Source: Thermoanaerobaculia bacterium (GTDB lineage Bacteria; Acidobacteriota; Thermoanaerobaculia; Gp7-AA8). Taken from it: a DNA stretch of 10,249 bases. The DNA is taken from NCBI GenBank assembly GCA_017883215.1, contig JADGOA010000109.1, positions 1-10,249 of the forward strand, given 5' to 3'. A program made the translations under genes and the position numbers. This document shows, one piece after another, positions 5,012 through 10,249 of the stretch (its first letter is position 1; every line of letters starts with the position of its first letter). Below the pieces are notes generated by a model. It saw nothing but the letters and a program-made list of their open reading frames with translations, did not search any database and was not told the origin of the DNA.

Positions 5012-7081
5012 ATGGCGTTTCATGACCAAGCACAGCAGCTGATTCAACAGAAGAAGTTCGACGCGCTCGAGTCGCTCTGGATGACGGAGCTCGACCGCGA
5101 CCCTTCCGATGTCGACTCCTTCATCACCATCGCCAAGGCGCTCCGCAAGGCCGAACAGCGCAGCCAATCCGACACGCTCCTCGGGCTCCTGGGCGACGCG
5201 CTGAAAGACCAGCAGCTCTGGCTGCAGCGTCTGGCGGTCGTGAAAGAGATCGGCCGCCTCTCCAAACATCCCGCGCACTTACGGCCGCAGTTCGAGGAAG
5301 CGCTCAGGAAGGCGTTCGGCAGCCGCAAGAGCTTCGATCGCGCCTTCCAGTTCGCGAAATTTTCGGACCCGCAGAGCAACCCCGTCGAGCGCGCCGAAAA
5401 GATCGAGATGTGGCTGACATATGACGAAGGGGAGTGCTTCTTCATGGCCGGCCGCGGCGCCGGATGCGTCACGGAGCTGAATCCGGAGCTCGGAATCGCC
5501 CGCCTCGACTTCGAGAAAGACAAGCGCGTGTCGGTGCCCCTCGGCGCGGCTGCGAAATACCTCGTTCCGCTCCAGGAGGGACACCTCCTCCGGGAAAAAT
5601 TCACCGACGCTCCGCGCATTCGCGAAGAAGCGAAGAGCAACCCTCAACAGTTTTTTGCGCGCGTCCTGCAGAGCTTCGGCCGCCCCATGACCATGGGTGA
5701 AGTGCGCGATGCCGTGATCGGGATCGTGCCGGAAGAGAAGTGGTCCTCCTGGTGGACCACCGCCAGAAAGAACCCGCAGATCATCGTCAGCGGAACCGGT
5801 GCGAAAGCGATGTACTCATGGAGCTCTTCGACCGGCGACGCCGAAAAGACGGTCCGCCGCGATTTCGAACGCGGAGACGTGAAGACGAAGCTCGATCTCG
5901 CCCGCAAGCACAGCAGCCGCAGCAAAGAGCTCGCCGACTCCTTCTCTTCGACGCTGGCGACGGAAGCGGCCAGAGTGGGACGCACCGATGCCGCGACGGC
6001 CTGGCAGATTCTGGCCACGCTCGAGTCGCTGCCCGGCACGTACGACTCGCCGATCGATCCGGCCTCCCTCCTGATGGGACCGATGGCGTCGCGCACCGTC
6101 GCCGCGATCGACAAGAGCTTTCGCGAGCGCGCGCTGGCCGTCATCCGCGAGAAACATCCGGACTGGCCCAAGGTCTACACGGAGGCGTTCTTCCTGGAGG
6201 ACGAGCCGCGGATCCTCACGCTCATCTTCTCGGCTCTCGAAAACGCGGGACAGACCGAGCTGCGCGACCGCCTCATCGACGAGACTCTGCGGTATCCGCG
6301 ACGCCATCCTCGCGCCTTCTACTGGTACGTCAAGCGGGTGGCCGAGGACGAGTCGTGGGCCGACCGGGCCACGTATCCGCTGCTGTTCCAGATCCTCGAT
6401 GCGCTCACCCATGACGAGTTCGGGCCGGTGCGCGCGCGGCTGAAGGACTTCTTCGACCGGGGCGGCTTCGCCATCCGGATCATCATGAACCAGAACAACG
6501 AGGAGCAGGCCCGGAAGCTCGTCGACTCTCTCGAACGCTACGGTGTGGTCGAGGAATACCGGCGCGAGGTCGTCAAAGACGCCGCCGTGATGAAGCATCC
6601 CACTCTCCGCGAACCGCAGGCCGAGGCGATCTACTCGACCGCCCAGTCGCTGGAAGCGAAGCGGGCGGAGCTCGAGCACCTCCGCAAGGTCGAGATCCCG
6701 GCGAACAGCAAAGCCATTCAGGTCGCGCGCGAGATGGGCGATTTGAGCGAGAACTTCGAGTACAAATCGGCGCGCGCTCGGGCCGAGTACCTCGTCGCCC
6801 GCGCCGGCAAGCTCCAGACCGAGCTCGAGCACGTTCGCGTTCTCGACCCCGACAAGATCGACACCACAGCCGTCCGCGTCGGAACGAAGCTCGTGCTGAG
6901 CAACGGCGACCTGCGCCGCGAAGTGACCATCCTCGGCCCGTGGGAGTCAGCGCCGGAGCACGGCGTGTACTCGAACCAGTCCGACGTGGCCAAGGCGCTG
7001 ATCGGCCACTCCGCGGGCGAGATCGTCACGTTCATGGGCAATGACTACACGATCGAGTCGATCCGCCGCTGGACGGAGTAG
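5012..7081 (+). CDS. GreA-type transcript cleavage factor fused to a large N-terminal helical domain
   Basis: The C-terminal ~155 of 689 residues form a complete GreA: an N-terminal coiled coil (about 535-610) with the tip motif MGDLSENFEYK, in which Asp577 and Glu580 match the acidic pair that positions Mg2+ in the RNA polymerase secondary channel, followed by the FKBP-like C-terminal domain (about 620-689, with NQSDVAKALIGHSAGEIV). Residues 1-130 are helical and TPR/HEAT-like. About 142-190 is a small beta-rich segment (GRGAGCVTELNP then LDFEKDKRVSVPLGAAAKYL). About 280-530 is again helical. This matches the transcript cleavage factor/unknown-domain fusions known in Chlamydiae and Spirochaetes. 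It should rescue backtracked polymerase; the role of the long N-terminus is unknown. ATG 5012 has no clear ribosome binding site and a TACAAT box lies directly upstream, so the mRNA may be nearly leaderless. Confidence 0.88.
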   Translation: MAFHDQAQQLIQQKKFDALESLWMTELDRDPSDVDSFITIAKALRKAEQRSQSDTLLGLLGDALKDQQLWLQRLAVVKEIGRLSKHPAHLRPQFEEALRKAFGSRKSFDRAFQFAKFSDPQSNPVERAEKIEMWLTYDEGECFFMAGRGAGCVTELNPELGIARLDFEKDKRVSVPLGAAAKYLVPLQEGHLLREKFTDAPRIREEAKSNPQQFFARVLQSFGRPMTMGEVRDAVIGIVPEEKWSSWWTTARKNPQIIVSGTGAKAMYSWSSSTGDAEKTVRRDFERGDVKTKLDLARKHSSRSKELADSFSSTLATEAARVGRTDAATAWQILATLESLPGTYDSPIDPASLLMGPMASRTVAAIDKSFRERALAVIREKHPDWPKVYTEAFFLEDEPRILTLIFSALENAGQTELRDRLIDETLRYPRRHPRAFYWYVKRVAEDESWADRATYPLLFQILDALTHDEFGPVRARLKDFFDRGGFAIRIIMNQNNEEQARKLVDSLERYGVVEEYRREVVKDAAVMKHPTLREPQAEAIYSTAQSLEAKRAELEHLRKVEIPANSKAIQVAREMGDLSENFEYKSARARAEYLVARAGKLQTELEHVRVLDPDKIDTTAVRVGTKLVLSNGDLRREVTILGPWESAPEHGVYSNQSDVAKALIGHSAGEIVTFMGNDYTIESIRRWTE

Positions 7082-7121
7082 TGCCGCGGCCGAAGCGGGG
7101 CGCCCTGCGAGCACAATCACG

Positions 7122-7209
7122 TTGCCGTAGGGCACCGCTGCGCCGAGCTCCCGTGGGGTTTTCCCCCACCCACGAAGGTTCGGCACGGCGCAGCCGTGCC
7201 CTACGGCAA
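7122..7209. repeat. Long palindromic REP/MITE-like element
   Basis: The 24-base arms 7122-7145 and 7186-7209 are inverted copies with 23 of 24 positions matching; they begin TTGCCGTAGGGCAC and end GTGCCCTACGGCAA. The right arm has an internal perfect hairpin, GGCACGGC (7182-7189) and GCCGTGCC (7193-7200) around GCA; the left arm shows the decayed equivalent. A separate central hairpin, GTGGGG (7153-7158) with CCCCAC (7164-7169) around TTTTC, fills the middle. The nested design resembles mobilised REP or miniature inverted-repeat elements. No transposase and no clear target duplication are visible. Confidence 0.7.
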
Positions 7210-7224
7210 GCGCGACGTGAAGCC

Positions 7225-7340
7225 GAGGTTACCGGGTCACCACGAGGTTACTGGGGTCACGACGTCGCTCGTACGCTGGCGGGGGCGCCGTTGTCGGTCG
7301 TGGCGCCATGACCCCGAGACCTCGTAACCTCGTAACCTGG
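7225..7340. repeat. Inverted pair of octamer-type repeats, copies B and C
   Basis: Copy B (7225-7262) and copy C (7308-7340) face each other. ACGAGGTTAC (7242-7251) is perfectly inverted as GTAACCTCGT (7324-7333), and GGGGTCA (7253-7259) as TGACCCC (7309-7315). The spacer is 7263-7307. Both share words with copy A at 371-400. In copy C the unit CTCGTAAC is repeated in tandem. Confidence 0.65.
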
Positions 7341-7382
7341 CCCCCGGTAGGCACGTGCTCCACTCGCGGGTGCGCAACCCCT

Positions 7383-7388
7383 GTACAA
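7383..7388 (+). promoter_or_regulatory. Candidate -10 box of the ferredoxin gene
   Basis: TGTACAATTG contains TACAAT 37 bases before the ferredoxin ATG, giving a leader of about 30 bases that includes the GGAGG site at 7409-7413. No -35 match is visible. Confidence 0.4.
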
Positions 7389-7425
7389 TTGTTTGCACTT
7401 CAGGACCCGGAGGTTTGACTCCCAA

Positions 7426-7692
7426 ATGACCTATGTGATCGCCGAACCCTGCGTCAACACGAAAGACACCGCCTGCGTCGATGTCTGTCCGGTCGACTGC
7501 ATCCATCCGCGCAAGGACGAAGAGGACTTCGCAAAGGAGGCGTTGCTCTACATCGATCCGGAAGTCTGCATCGACTGCGGCGCCTGCGAGCCGGCTTGCC
7601 CCGTCCAGGCGATCTTCCCGGCCGATCTGGTACCGGAGAAGTGGGCGAACTACACCGCAATGAACGCGGATTGGTACAAAGCGAAGGGTTGA
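7426..7692 (+). CDS. fdxA: Seven-iron ferredoxin, [3Fe-4S][4Fe-4S]
   Basis: An 88-residue low-potential electron carrier. The N-terminal MTYVIAEPC and the C-terminal tail PEKWANYTAMNADWY match the Azotobacter FdI / Thermus 7Fe ferredoxins. Cysteines are Cys9, Cys17, Cys21, Cys25, Cys48, Cys51, Cys54 and Cys58. The seven-residue gap between Cys9 and Cys17, with Thr12 where clostridial 8Fe proteins have a ligand Cys, predicts a [3Fe-4S] cluster on Cys9, Cys17 and Cys58. A [4Fe-4S] cluster would use Cys21, Cys48, Cys51 and Cys54, with Cys25 free. ATG 7426 is chosen because family proteins begin there; GGAGG (7409-7413) is 12 bases upstream, somewhat far. A start at 7393 would add 11 unrelated residues. 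The gene is monocistronic, with a terminator about 90 bases downstream. No redox partner lies nearby. Confidence 0.93.
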   Translation: MTYVIAEPCVNTKDTACVDVCPVDCIHPRKDEEDFAKEALLYIDPEVCIDCGACEPACPVQAIFPADLVPEKWANYTAMNADWYKAKG

Positions 7693-7782
7693 TCGACGTT
7701 TTGTGACGCGGCTCACCACGGCGTCTGCGACCGCGGTATAGCTTTCCGGTCAACGATTCATCCGTGCCGCTGCGACGGCAAC

Positions 7783-7806
7783 AAAGGGGCGTAGGGCCCT
7801 TTTTTT
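7783..7806 (+). terminator. Rho-independent terminator after the ferredoxin gene
   Basis: AAAGGG (7783-7788) pairs with CCCTTT (7797-7802) around an 8-base loop, and the T-run reaches seven bases (7800-7806). It lies 90 bases after the ferredoxin stop. The short stem makes it weaker than the other terminators here. Confidence 0.65.
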
Positions 7807-7811
7807 GTTCT

Positions 7812-8002
7812 TTCGGGAAGTCGATCGAGACCCTTCAGTTTCGCGCCCACCTCGGACCCAACCACGGTGAGCGGGCGAATGGGCGTGCCTCCGTGGACCA
7901 ATTGCTGAAGCTACCTCTCTCTCTGCAACGCGAGCCGGAGGGTCTCGTTGGACTTCCTGGACATGTGGCACAGACGCTCTCGTCTGTGCCATTTTTGTTT
8001 TC
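7812..8002 (+). ncRNA. Candidate structured small RNA with 6S RNA-like rod architecture
   Basis: Hand folding gives an 11-bp outer stem, 7812-7822 with 7951-7961 (core GGAAGTC/GACTTCC, two G-U pairs). After a 3x3 internal loop comes a perfect 9-bp stem, CGAGACCCT (7826-7834) with AGGGTCTCG (7939-7947), then a 6-bp stem, 7840-7845 with 7929-7934. A large asymmetric open region follows (7846-7861 opposite 7897-7928), then a terminal stem CCACGG (7862-7867)/CCGTGG (7891-7896). The 3' side of the open region holds a possible mini-hairpin, GCT-GA-AGC (7904-7911). A strong terminator ends the unit (7966-8002), and another terminator ends just before it (7806), giving a separate unit of about 190 bases. 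A closed rod with one big central bubble and a terminal stem is the 6S RNA plan. No primary-sequence match was verified and no clear promoter is seen. Structured RNA is likely; 6S identity is a hypothesis. Confidence 0.5.
7966..8002 (+). terminator. Strong Rho-independent terminator of the small RNA unit
   Basis: A perfect 11-bp stem, TGGCACAGACG (7966-7976) with CGTCTGTGCCA (7981-7991), encloses a CTCT loop and is followed by TTTTTGTTTTT. No protein gene ends nearby on this strand, and the ferredoxin already has a terminator about 180 bases upstream. Confidence 0.9.
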
Positions 8003-8066
8003 CACTCCATGCAGGGCCGCGCAGCTCGCGAACTTACGGTAGTTCTCCCGAAAGCGACCGGCTGAG

Positions 8067-8114
8067 AGCCGGTGCTACGGACGGCCGGTGCTACGGACGG
8101 CCGGCGCTACGACC
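8067..8114. repeat. Three tandem 16-bp units
   Basis: Units at 8067-8082, 8083-8098 and 8099-8114 follow the pattern GGCCGGTGCTACGGAC. The first two differ at one position and the third at two. No spacer structure or cas gene is present. The repeat lies just past the end of the HerA-like gene remnant. Confidence 0.85.
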
Positions 8115-8141
8115 GAACCGGCGATGCGGGCGGCGAGGGCT

Positions 8142-8339
8142 TCAGCGGCCGCGCAGCATCCCGAACAAACCTCGTACGACCTGCTGAGTGACGGTTCGCG
8201 CCGCCTGGCGCGCCGCGTTCTGCATGGCGCGGCTGGAGAGCACTTCCTCCACCATCGACTTCGGCTCTGCGGCACGCCCGCGTGCGCGCGGAGCCTTTAG
8301 CAGAGGCGCGAGAAGCGACGACGACGTATGATTCGCCAC
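8142..8339 (-). pseudogene. Apparent 3' remnant of a HerA/YjgR-like (DUF853) ATPase gene
   Basis: Minus-strand frame ending with TGA at 8144-8142. Its last 37 residues run from MVEEVLSSRAM to a closing RQAARTVTQQVVRGLFGMLR plus GR. This closely resembles the C-terminal tail of YjgR/DUF853 HerA-type ATPases, where an ARS-type helix is followed by IVRG-LG-L-G-R. The ATPase core is missing: the frame meets the beta-hydroxyacid dehydrogenase gene on the other strand just upstream, and nothing ATPase-like is seen there. The visible part is at most 65 codons from a GTG at 8339; an ATG at 8255 has no ribosome binding site. I read it as the leftover end of a deleted gene. A small real gene or chance resemblance is possible. 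Confidence 0.45.
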
Positions 8340-8344
8340 CGGAG
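8327..8344 (+). promoter_or_regulatory. Candidate -10 box and ribosome binding site of the dehydrogenase gene
   Basis: TATGAT (8327-8332) is a good -10 match 19 bases before the ATG at 8352. GGAG (8341-8344) is at 7-base spacing and supports that start over the in-frame ATG at 8328, which itself lies inside the TATGAT box. Confidence 0.4.
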
Positions 8345-8351
8345 AAAACTG

Positions 8352-9224
8352 ATGAAGATCGCATTTATCGGACTCGGCGCGATGGGTTACCCGATGGCGC
8401 GCCACCTCGCAAAAGAACACGAGCTCACCGTCTGGAACCGCACCCGCGAAAAGGCTGAGCGGCATGCCCGCGAGCACGGAACGAAAGTCGCCGCCGACCT
8501 CGCCGCCTGCGCCGCGGCGGACGTGATCATCACCATCCTGCCGACGAGCAAAGAGGTCGACGAAATCGTCGATCAACTGATGCCGAGCCTCCGCAGGGGC
8601 ACGCTCTGGATCGACGCCACCAGCGGCGATCCAAACGTCAGCCGCGAGACCGCCGGCCGCCTGGCCGGCAAAGGCGTGCCCTTCGTCGACGCGCCGGTGA
8701 CCGGCGCCGTCGTCGGAGCTGAAAACGCCACGCTGACGATCATGATCGGCGGAACGGCCGAGGACTTCGAGAAAGCACGCGAGATCCTGAAGCTCAACGG
8801 AAAGACGATCATCCACGTCGGCCCCGTCGGTGCGGGGCACGCCATCAAAGTGCTGACCAACTCCATCATGGGAGCGACCGTCTGGATCACGAGCGAGTGC
8901 CTGCTGCTGGCCAAGCAATACGGGATCGATATCAAGACGGCCCTCGCCGTCACGAACGCCGGCAGCGGCCGCTCGAATGCTTCTGAGAACCTGCTGCCGA
9001 TGCGCCTCGCCGACCACAAGTGGCCGCTCGTGTTCAAGCTCGCCCACCACGACAAGGACATCCGGATCGCCTCGACCATCGCCCATCAGCAGCACGCATC
9101 CACGCCGATGCTCGCGTTGACGCAGCACCTGTTCACCTCGGCGCTGAACCAGCTCGGCGATCAGGCCGACTACATCGAAGTGGCGAAGATCATCGCGCCG
9201 ATGAACGGCACGAGCTGGGACTGA
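8352..9224 (+). CDS. NAD(P)-dependent beta-hydroxyacid dehydrogenase (3-hydroxyisobutyrate dehydrogenase family)
   Basis: A 290-residue cytoplasmic oxidoreductase of the HIBADH / tartronate semialdehyde reductase / GLYR family. The dinucleotide-binding motif is GLGAMGYPMA (7-16). Asn29-Arg30-Thr31 after the second beta strand suggests NADP(H) preference. The substrate-binding motif is DAPVTGAVVGAENATLTIM (113-131). The catalytic motif GAGHAIKVLTN (160-170) has the expected Lys166 and Asn170. The C-terminal all-helical dimerisation domain is complete. The substrate (3-hydroxyisobutyrate, glyoxylate or succinic semialdehyde, tartronate semialdehyde) cannot be told. The start at 8352 is chosen because it has GGAG 7 bases upstream and begins directly with the MKIAFIGLG strand; ATG 8328 would add MIRHRRKL. 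Convergent with the SDR gene, with repeat-rich DNA and no clear terminator between. Confidence 0.9.
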   Translation: MKIAFIGLGAMGYPMARHLAKEHELTVWNRTREKAERHAREHGTKVAADLAACAAADVIITILPTSKEVDEIVDQLMPSLRRGTLWIDATSGDPNVSRETAGRLAGKGVPFVDAPVTGAVVGAENATLTIMIGGTAEDFEKAREILKLNGKTIIHVGPVGAGHAIKVLTNSIMGATVWITSECLLLAKQYGIDIKTALAVTNAGSGRSNASENLLPMRLADHKWPLVFKLAHHDKDIRIASTIAHQQHASTPMLALTQHLFTSALNQLGDQADYIEVAKIIAPMNGTSWD

Positions 9225-9230
9225 GGACGA

Positions 9231-9272
9231 TCGGGTCACGAGGTCGAGTTGCGGGGTCGCGAGGTCGGGTCA
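9231..9272. repeat. Intergenic octamer-type repeat, copy D (degenerate)
   Basis: Starting 7 bases after the dehydrogenase stop, words such as GGGTCACGAGGTCGAG and GGGGTCGCGAGGTCGGGTCA recur with an 8-nt period. They resemble copies A-C (GGGGTCACGAGGTTAC type) with TTAC mostly replaced by TCG. Function unknown. Confidence 0.5.
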
Positions 9273-9305
9273 TCGCTCACCCGGGCCGCGAGCCCCGCGC
9301 ATGCC

Positions 9306-9326
9306 GCGGTCTGCGGTCCGCGGTCC
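9306..9326. repeat. Three tandem heptamers GCGGTCY
   Basis: GCGGTCT, GCGGTCC and GCGGTCC follow one another without gap, ending four bases before the SDR stop codon. They create CCGCGG palindromes at 9304-9309 and 9318-9323 that could form a hairpin between the two convergent genes. No T-tract is present. Confidence 0.65.
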
Positions 9327-9330
9327 GAAT

Positions 9331-10119
9331 CTAGAACGTCGACCGAATGATCCCGCCGTCGACCTGGATGCTCGCTCCGGTCACATAGCTCGCCCGTTCG
9401 CTACAGAGGAAGGCCACGACGTCGCCGAGCTCGTGCGGTTCGCCGAAGCGGCCCATCGGAATCGCCTGTACCGACTTGTCGAGGTACTGCTGCGGCGTGA
9501 TTCCCTGCTCTTTCGCGCGAATGTCGGCGAGATGGCGCTGGCGATCGGTGAGGTAGTGCCCCGGCAGAACGGCGTTCACTGTGATGCCGTCTTTCGCTAC
9601 CTGATCGCCCAACGTCTTCGTCAGCGCCGAAAGGCCGGCGCGCAGCGTGCTGCTGATCGTGAGCAGTTCCGTCGGCTGCTTGGCGACGAGAGAGGTCATG
9701 TGGACGATGCGCCCCCACTTGCGCTGCTGCATGCCCGGAATCACGAGCCGGCAGAGACGCACGACGTTCATGAGCGTGGAGTCGATGCCCGACTGCCACT
9801 GCTCTTCGGTGAGCTTCATGAACTCCGCAGCGGGAGGACCACCGGTGTTGGTGACGAGGATGTCGACGTCTCCGAAGGCCCGAAGGGTCTCGCCATACCA
9901 GCGCTCGAGATCCTCGCTTTTCGACACATCGCAGGCGATCGGGAGCGCTTCGCCGCCGGCAGTCCTGATCGCCTCGGCGGCATCGCTCAGGGGATCGAGC
10001 GATCGCGCACACATCGAGACGCGCGCACCTTCCTGCGCGAGCGAAGCAGCGATGGCGCGGCCGAGGCCTTTGCTGGCCGCCGCGACCATCGCCACGCGAT
10101 TGCGGAGTCCGAGATCCAT
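9331..10119 (-). CDS. SDR-family oxidoreductase with non-canonical active site
   Basis: A 262-residue Rossmann-fold protein close to FabG-like beta-ketoacyl reductases. The cofactor loop is AASKGLGRA (14-22), which lacks the usual TG start. The acidic patch is CDVS (63-66), NNAG is replaced by TNTGGP (90-95), and the C-terminal VTGASIQVDGG (246-256) is typical. Ser143 is present, but the catalytic Tyr and Lys positions (13 and 17 residues later) are Ser156 and Arg160 in TISSTLRAG. This matches a known SDR subgroup without a full catalytic tetrad, so oxidoreductase activity is uncertain. ATG 10119 is chosen by the family start MDLGLRNRVA; a GTG at 10125 would add two residues. It begins 12 bases after the isocitrate dehydrogenase stop, so the two are probably co-transcribed; no clear ribosome binding site is seen. 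Confidence 0.9.
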   Translation of the reverse strand: MDLGLRNRVAMVAAASKGLGRAIAASLAQEGARVSMCARSLDPLSDAAEAIRTAGGEALPIACDVSKSEDLERWYGETLRAFGDVDILVTNTGGPPAAEFMKLTEEQWQSGIDSTLMNVVRLCRLVIPGMQQRKWGRIVHMTSLVAKQPTELLTISSTLRAGLSALTKTLGDQVAKDGITVNAVLPGHYLTDRQRHLADIRAKEQGITPQQYLDKSVQAIPMGRFGEPHELGDVVAFLCSERASYVTGASIQVDGGIIRSTF

Positions 10120-10131
10120 GATCACATTAGA

Positions 10132-10249
10132 TCAGATGTTGGAGACAATGGCCTTGCCAAAGTCGCTGGTCGAGACCTTCGTGGCGCCTTCCATCTGGCG
10201 CTCCAGATCATACGTGACCTTCTTCTGCTTGATGGTCGCGGCGATGGCC
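10132..10249 (-). CDS. icd: Isocitrate dehydrogenase, C-terminal end
   Basis: Thirty-eight C-terminal residues in the frame ending with TGA at 10134-10132. They contain KKVTYDLERQMEGA and the closing SDFGKAIVSNI. Icd proteins end in the same way (VTYD-ERLM-GA, then SEFGDAII-N), so this is the NADP-type isocitrate dehydrogenase of the TCA cycle, which oxidatively decarboxylates isocitrate to 2-oxoglutarate. The active site lies outside the window, so the cofactor and oligomer type cannot be judged. The SDR gene follows 12 bases later on the same strand. Confidence 0.78.
   Translation of the reverse strand, partial: AIAATIKQKKVTYDLERQMEGATKVSTSDFGKAIVSNI

Larger units (their letters stand above)
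7082..7425. other. 344-base gene-free interval of nested palindromes
   Basis: No plausible coding frame is seen between the GreA fusion stop and the ferredoxin start. The interval holds a large imperfect palindrome (7122-7209), a pair of inverted octamer repeats (7225-7262 and 7308-7340) and, at its right end, the ferredoxin promoter. No classical terminator with a strong T-tract follows the GreA fusion gene; the palindrome may serve that role. Confidence 0.7.
7693..8351. other. 659-base interval without an intact protein gene
   Basis: It contains, in order, the ferredoxin 3' region and terminator, a structured RNA candidate with its own terminator, three 16-bp tandem units, and a minus-strand stretch that looks like the last part of a HerA/YjgR-type gene. 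A 92-codon open frame at 7764-8042 runs through both terminators and is judged spurious. Confidence 0.7.

Noticed and set aside
7082..7425. tRNA or other known RNA gene in the gap before the ferredoxin
   Set aside because: No T-loop GTTCRA motif, acceptor pairing or cloverleaf is visible; the structure is explained by palindromic repeats.
7764..8042. 92-codon plus-strand open frame
   Set aside because: It passes through two intrinsic terminators and the paired arms of the RNA candidate, has no ribosome binding site and no recognisable domain.
8067..8114. CRISPR array
   Set aside because: The three 16-bp units abut directly with no spacers, and there is no cas gene.
8340..9239. Upstream part of the 365-codon minus-strand frame opposite the dehydrogenase
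   Set aside because: Only the last ~65 codons, past the dehydrogenase start, look protein-like. The rest mirrors the dehydrogenase gene and shows no HerA motif.
9225..9330. Bidirectional terminator between the convergent dehydrogenase and SDR genes
   Set aside because: GC-rich palindromes exist, but no T-tract follows on either strand.
1..10249. Operon-like defence or biosynthetic system
   Set aside because: Genes are on mixed strands, separated by terminators and repeats, with unrelated housekeeping functions. Nothing indicates a defence island, prophage or natural-product cluster.

Overview
The window is GC-rich, bacterial and chromosomal in character. It carries housekeeping and stress genes on both strands, separated by short but unusually structured intergenic DNA. 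Several genes point towards an Acidobacteriota-like or similar deep-branching soil or sediment bacterium: a DUF1573 export protein, a long GreA fusion, a Thermus-type 7Fe ferredoxin, a superoxide dismutase with a Gly/His second sphere, and scarce canonical -35 boxes. This assignment is an inference from gene content and base composition. Mpl implies meso-diaminopimelate peptidoglycan, so a diderm-type envelope is likely.

Layout from left to right. (1) The 3' end of a SUMF1/EgtB-type gene (+), then an Fe/Mn superoxide dismutase (+) closed by a perfect intrinsic terminator, then a TrmR-like O-methyltransferase (+). (2) A secreted DUF1573 protein (-) with its own terminator, divergent from mpl (+), with a shared promoter region near 3170. 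(3) A 52-residue unknown protein (+), then a 689-residue protein ending in a complete GreA domain (+). (4) A 344-base gene-free stretch holding a long palindromic element and inverted octamer repeats. (5) A 7Fe ferredoxin (+). (6) A 659-base stretch with no intact gene. It holds a terminator, a rod-shaped structured RNA candidate with its own terminator (6S-like architecture), a 16-bp tandem repeat and an apparent 3' remnant of a HerA/YjgR-like ATPase gene (-). (7) A beta-hydroxyacid dehydrogenase (+), convergent with an SDR oxidoreductase (-) that lies 12 bases downstream of the end of an isocitrate dehydrogenase gene (-, cut by the window end).

There is no single pathway. Functions cover oxidative stress (SOD), tRNA or small-molecule methylation, murein recycling (Mpl), transcript cleavage (GreA fusion), electron transfer (ferredoxin) and central or carboxylate metabolism (Icd, beta-hydroxyacid dehydrogenase, SDR). 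The most noteworthy signals are non-coding: the 6S-like RNA candidate at 7812-8002, the palindromic element at 7122-7209, and recurrent 7-8 nt periodic repeats confined to intergenic gaps.
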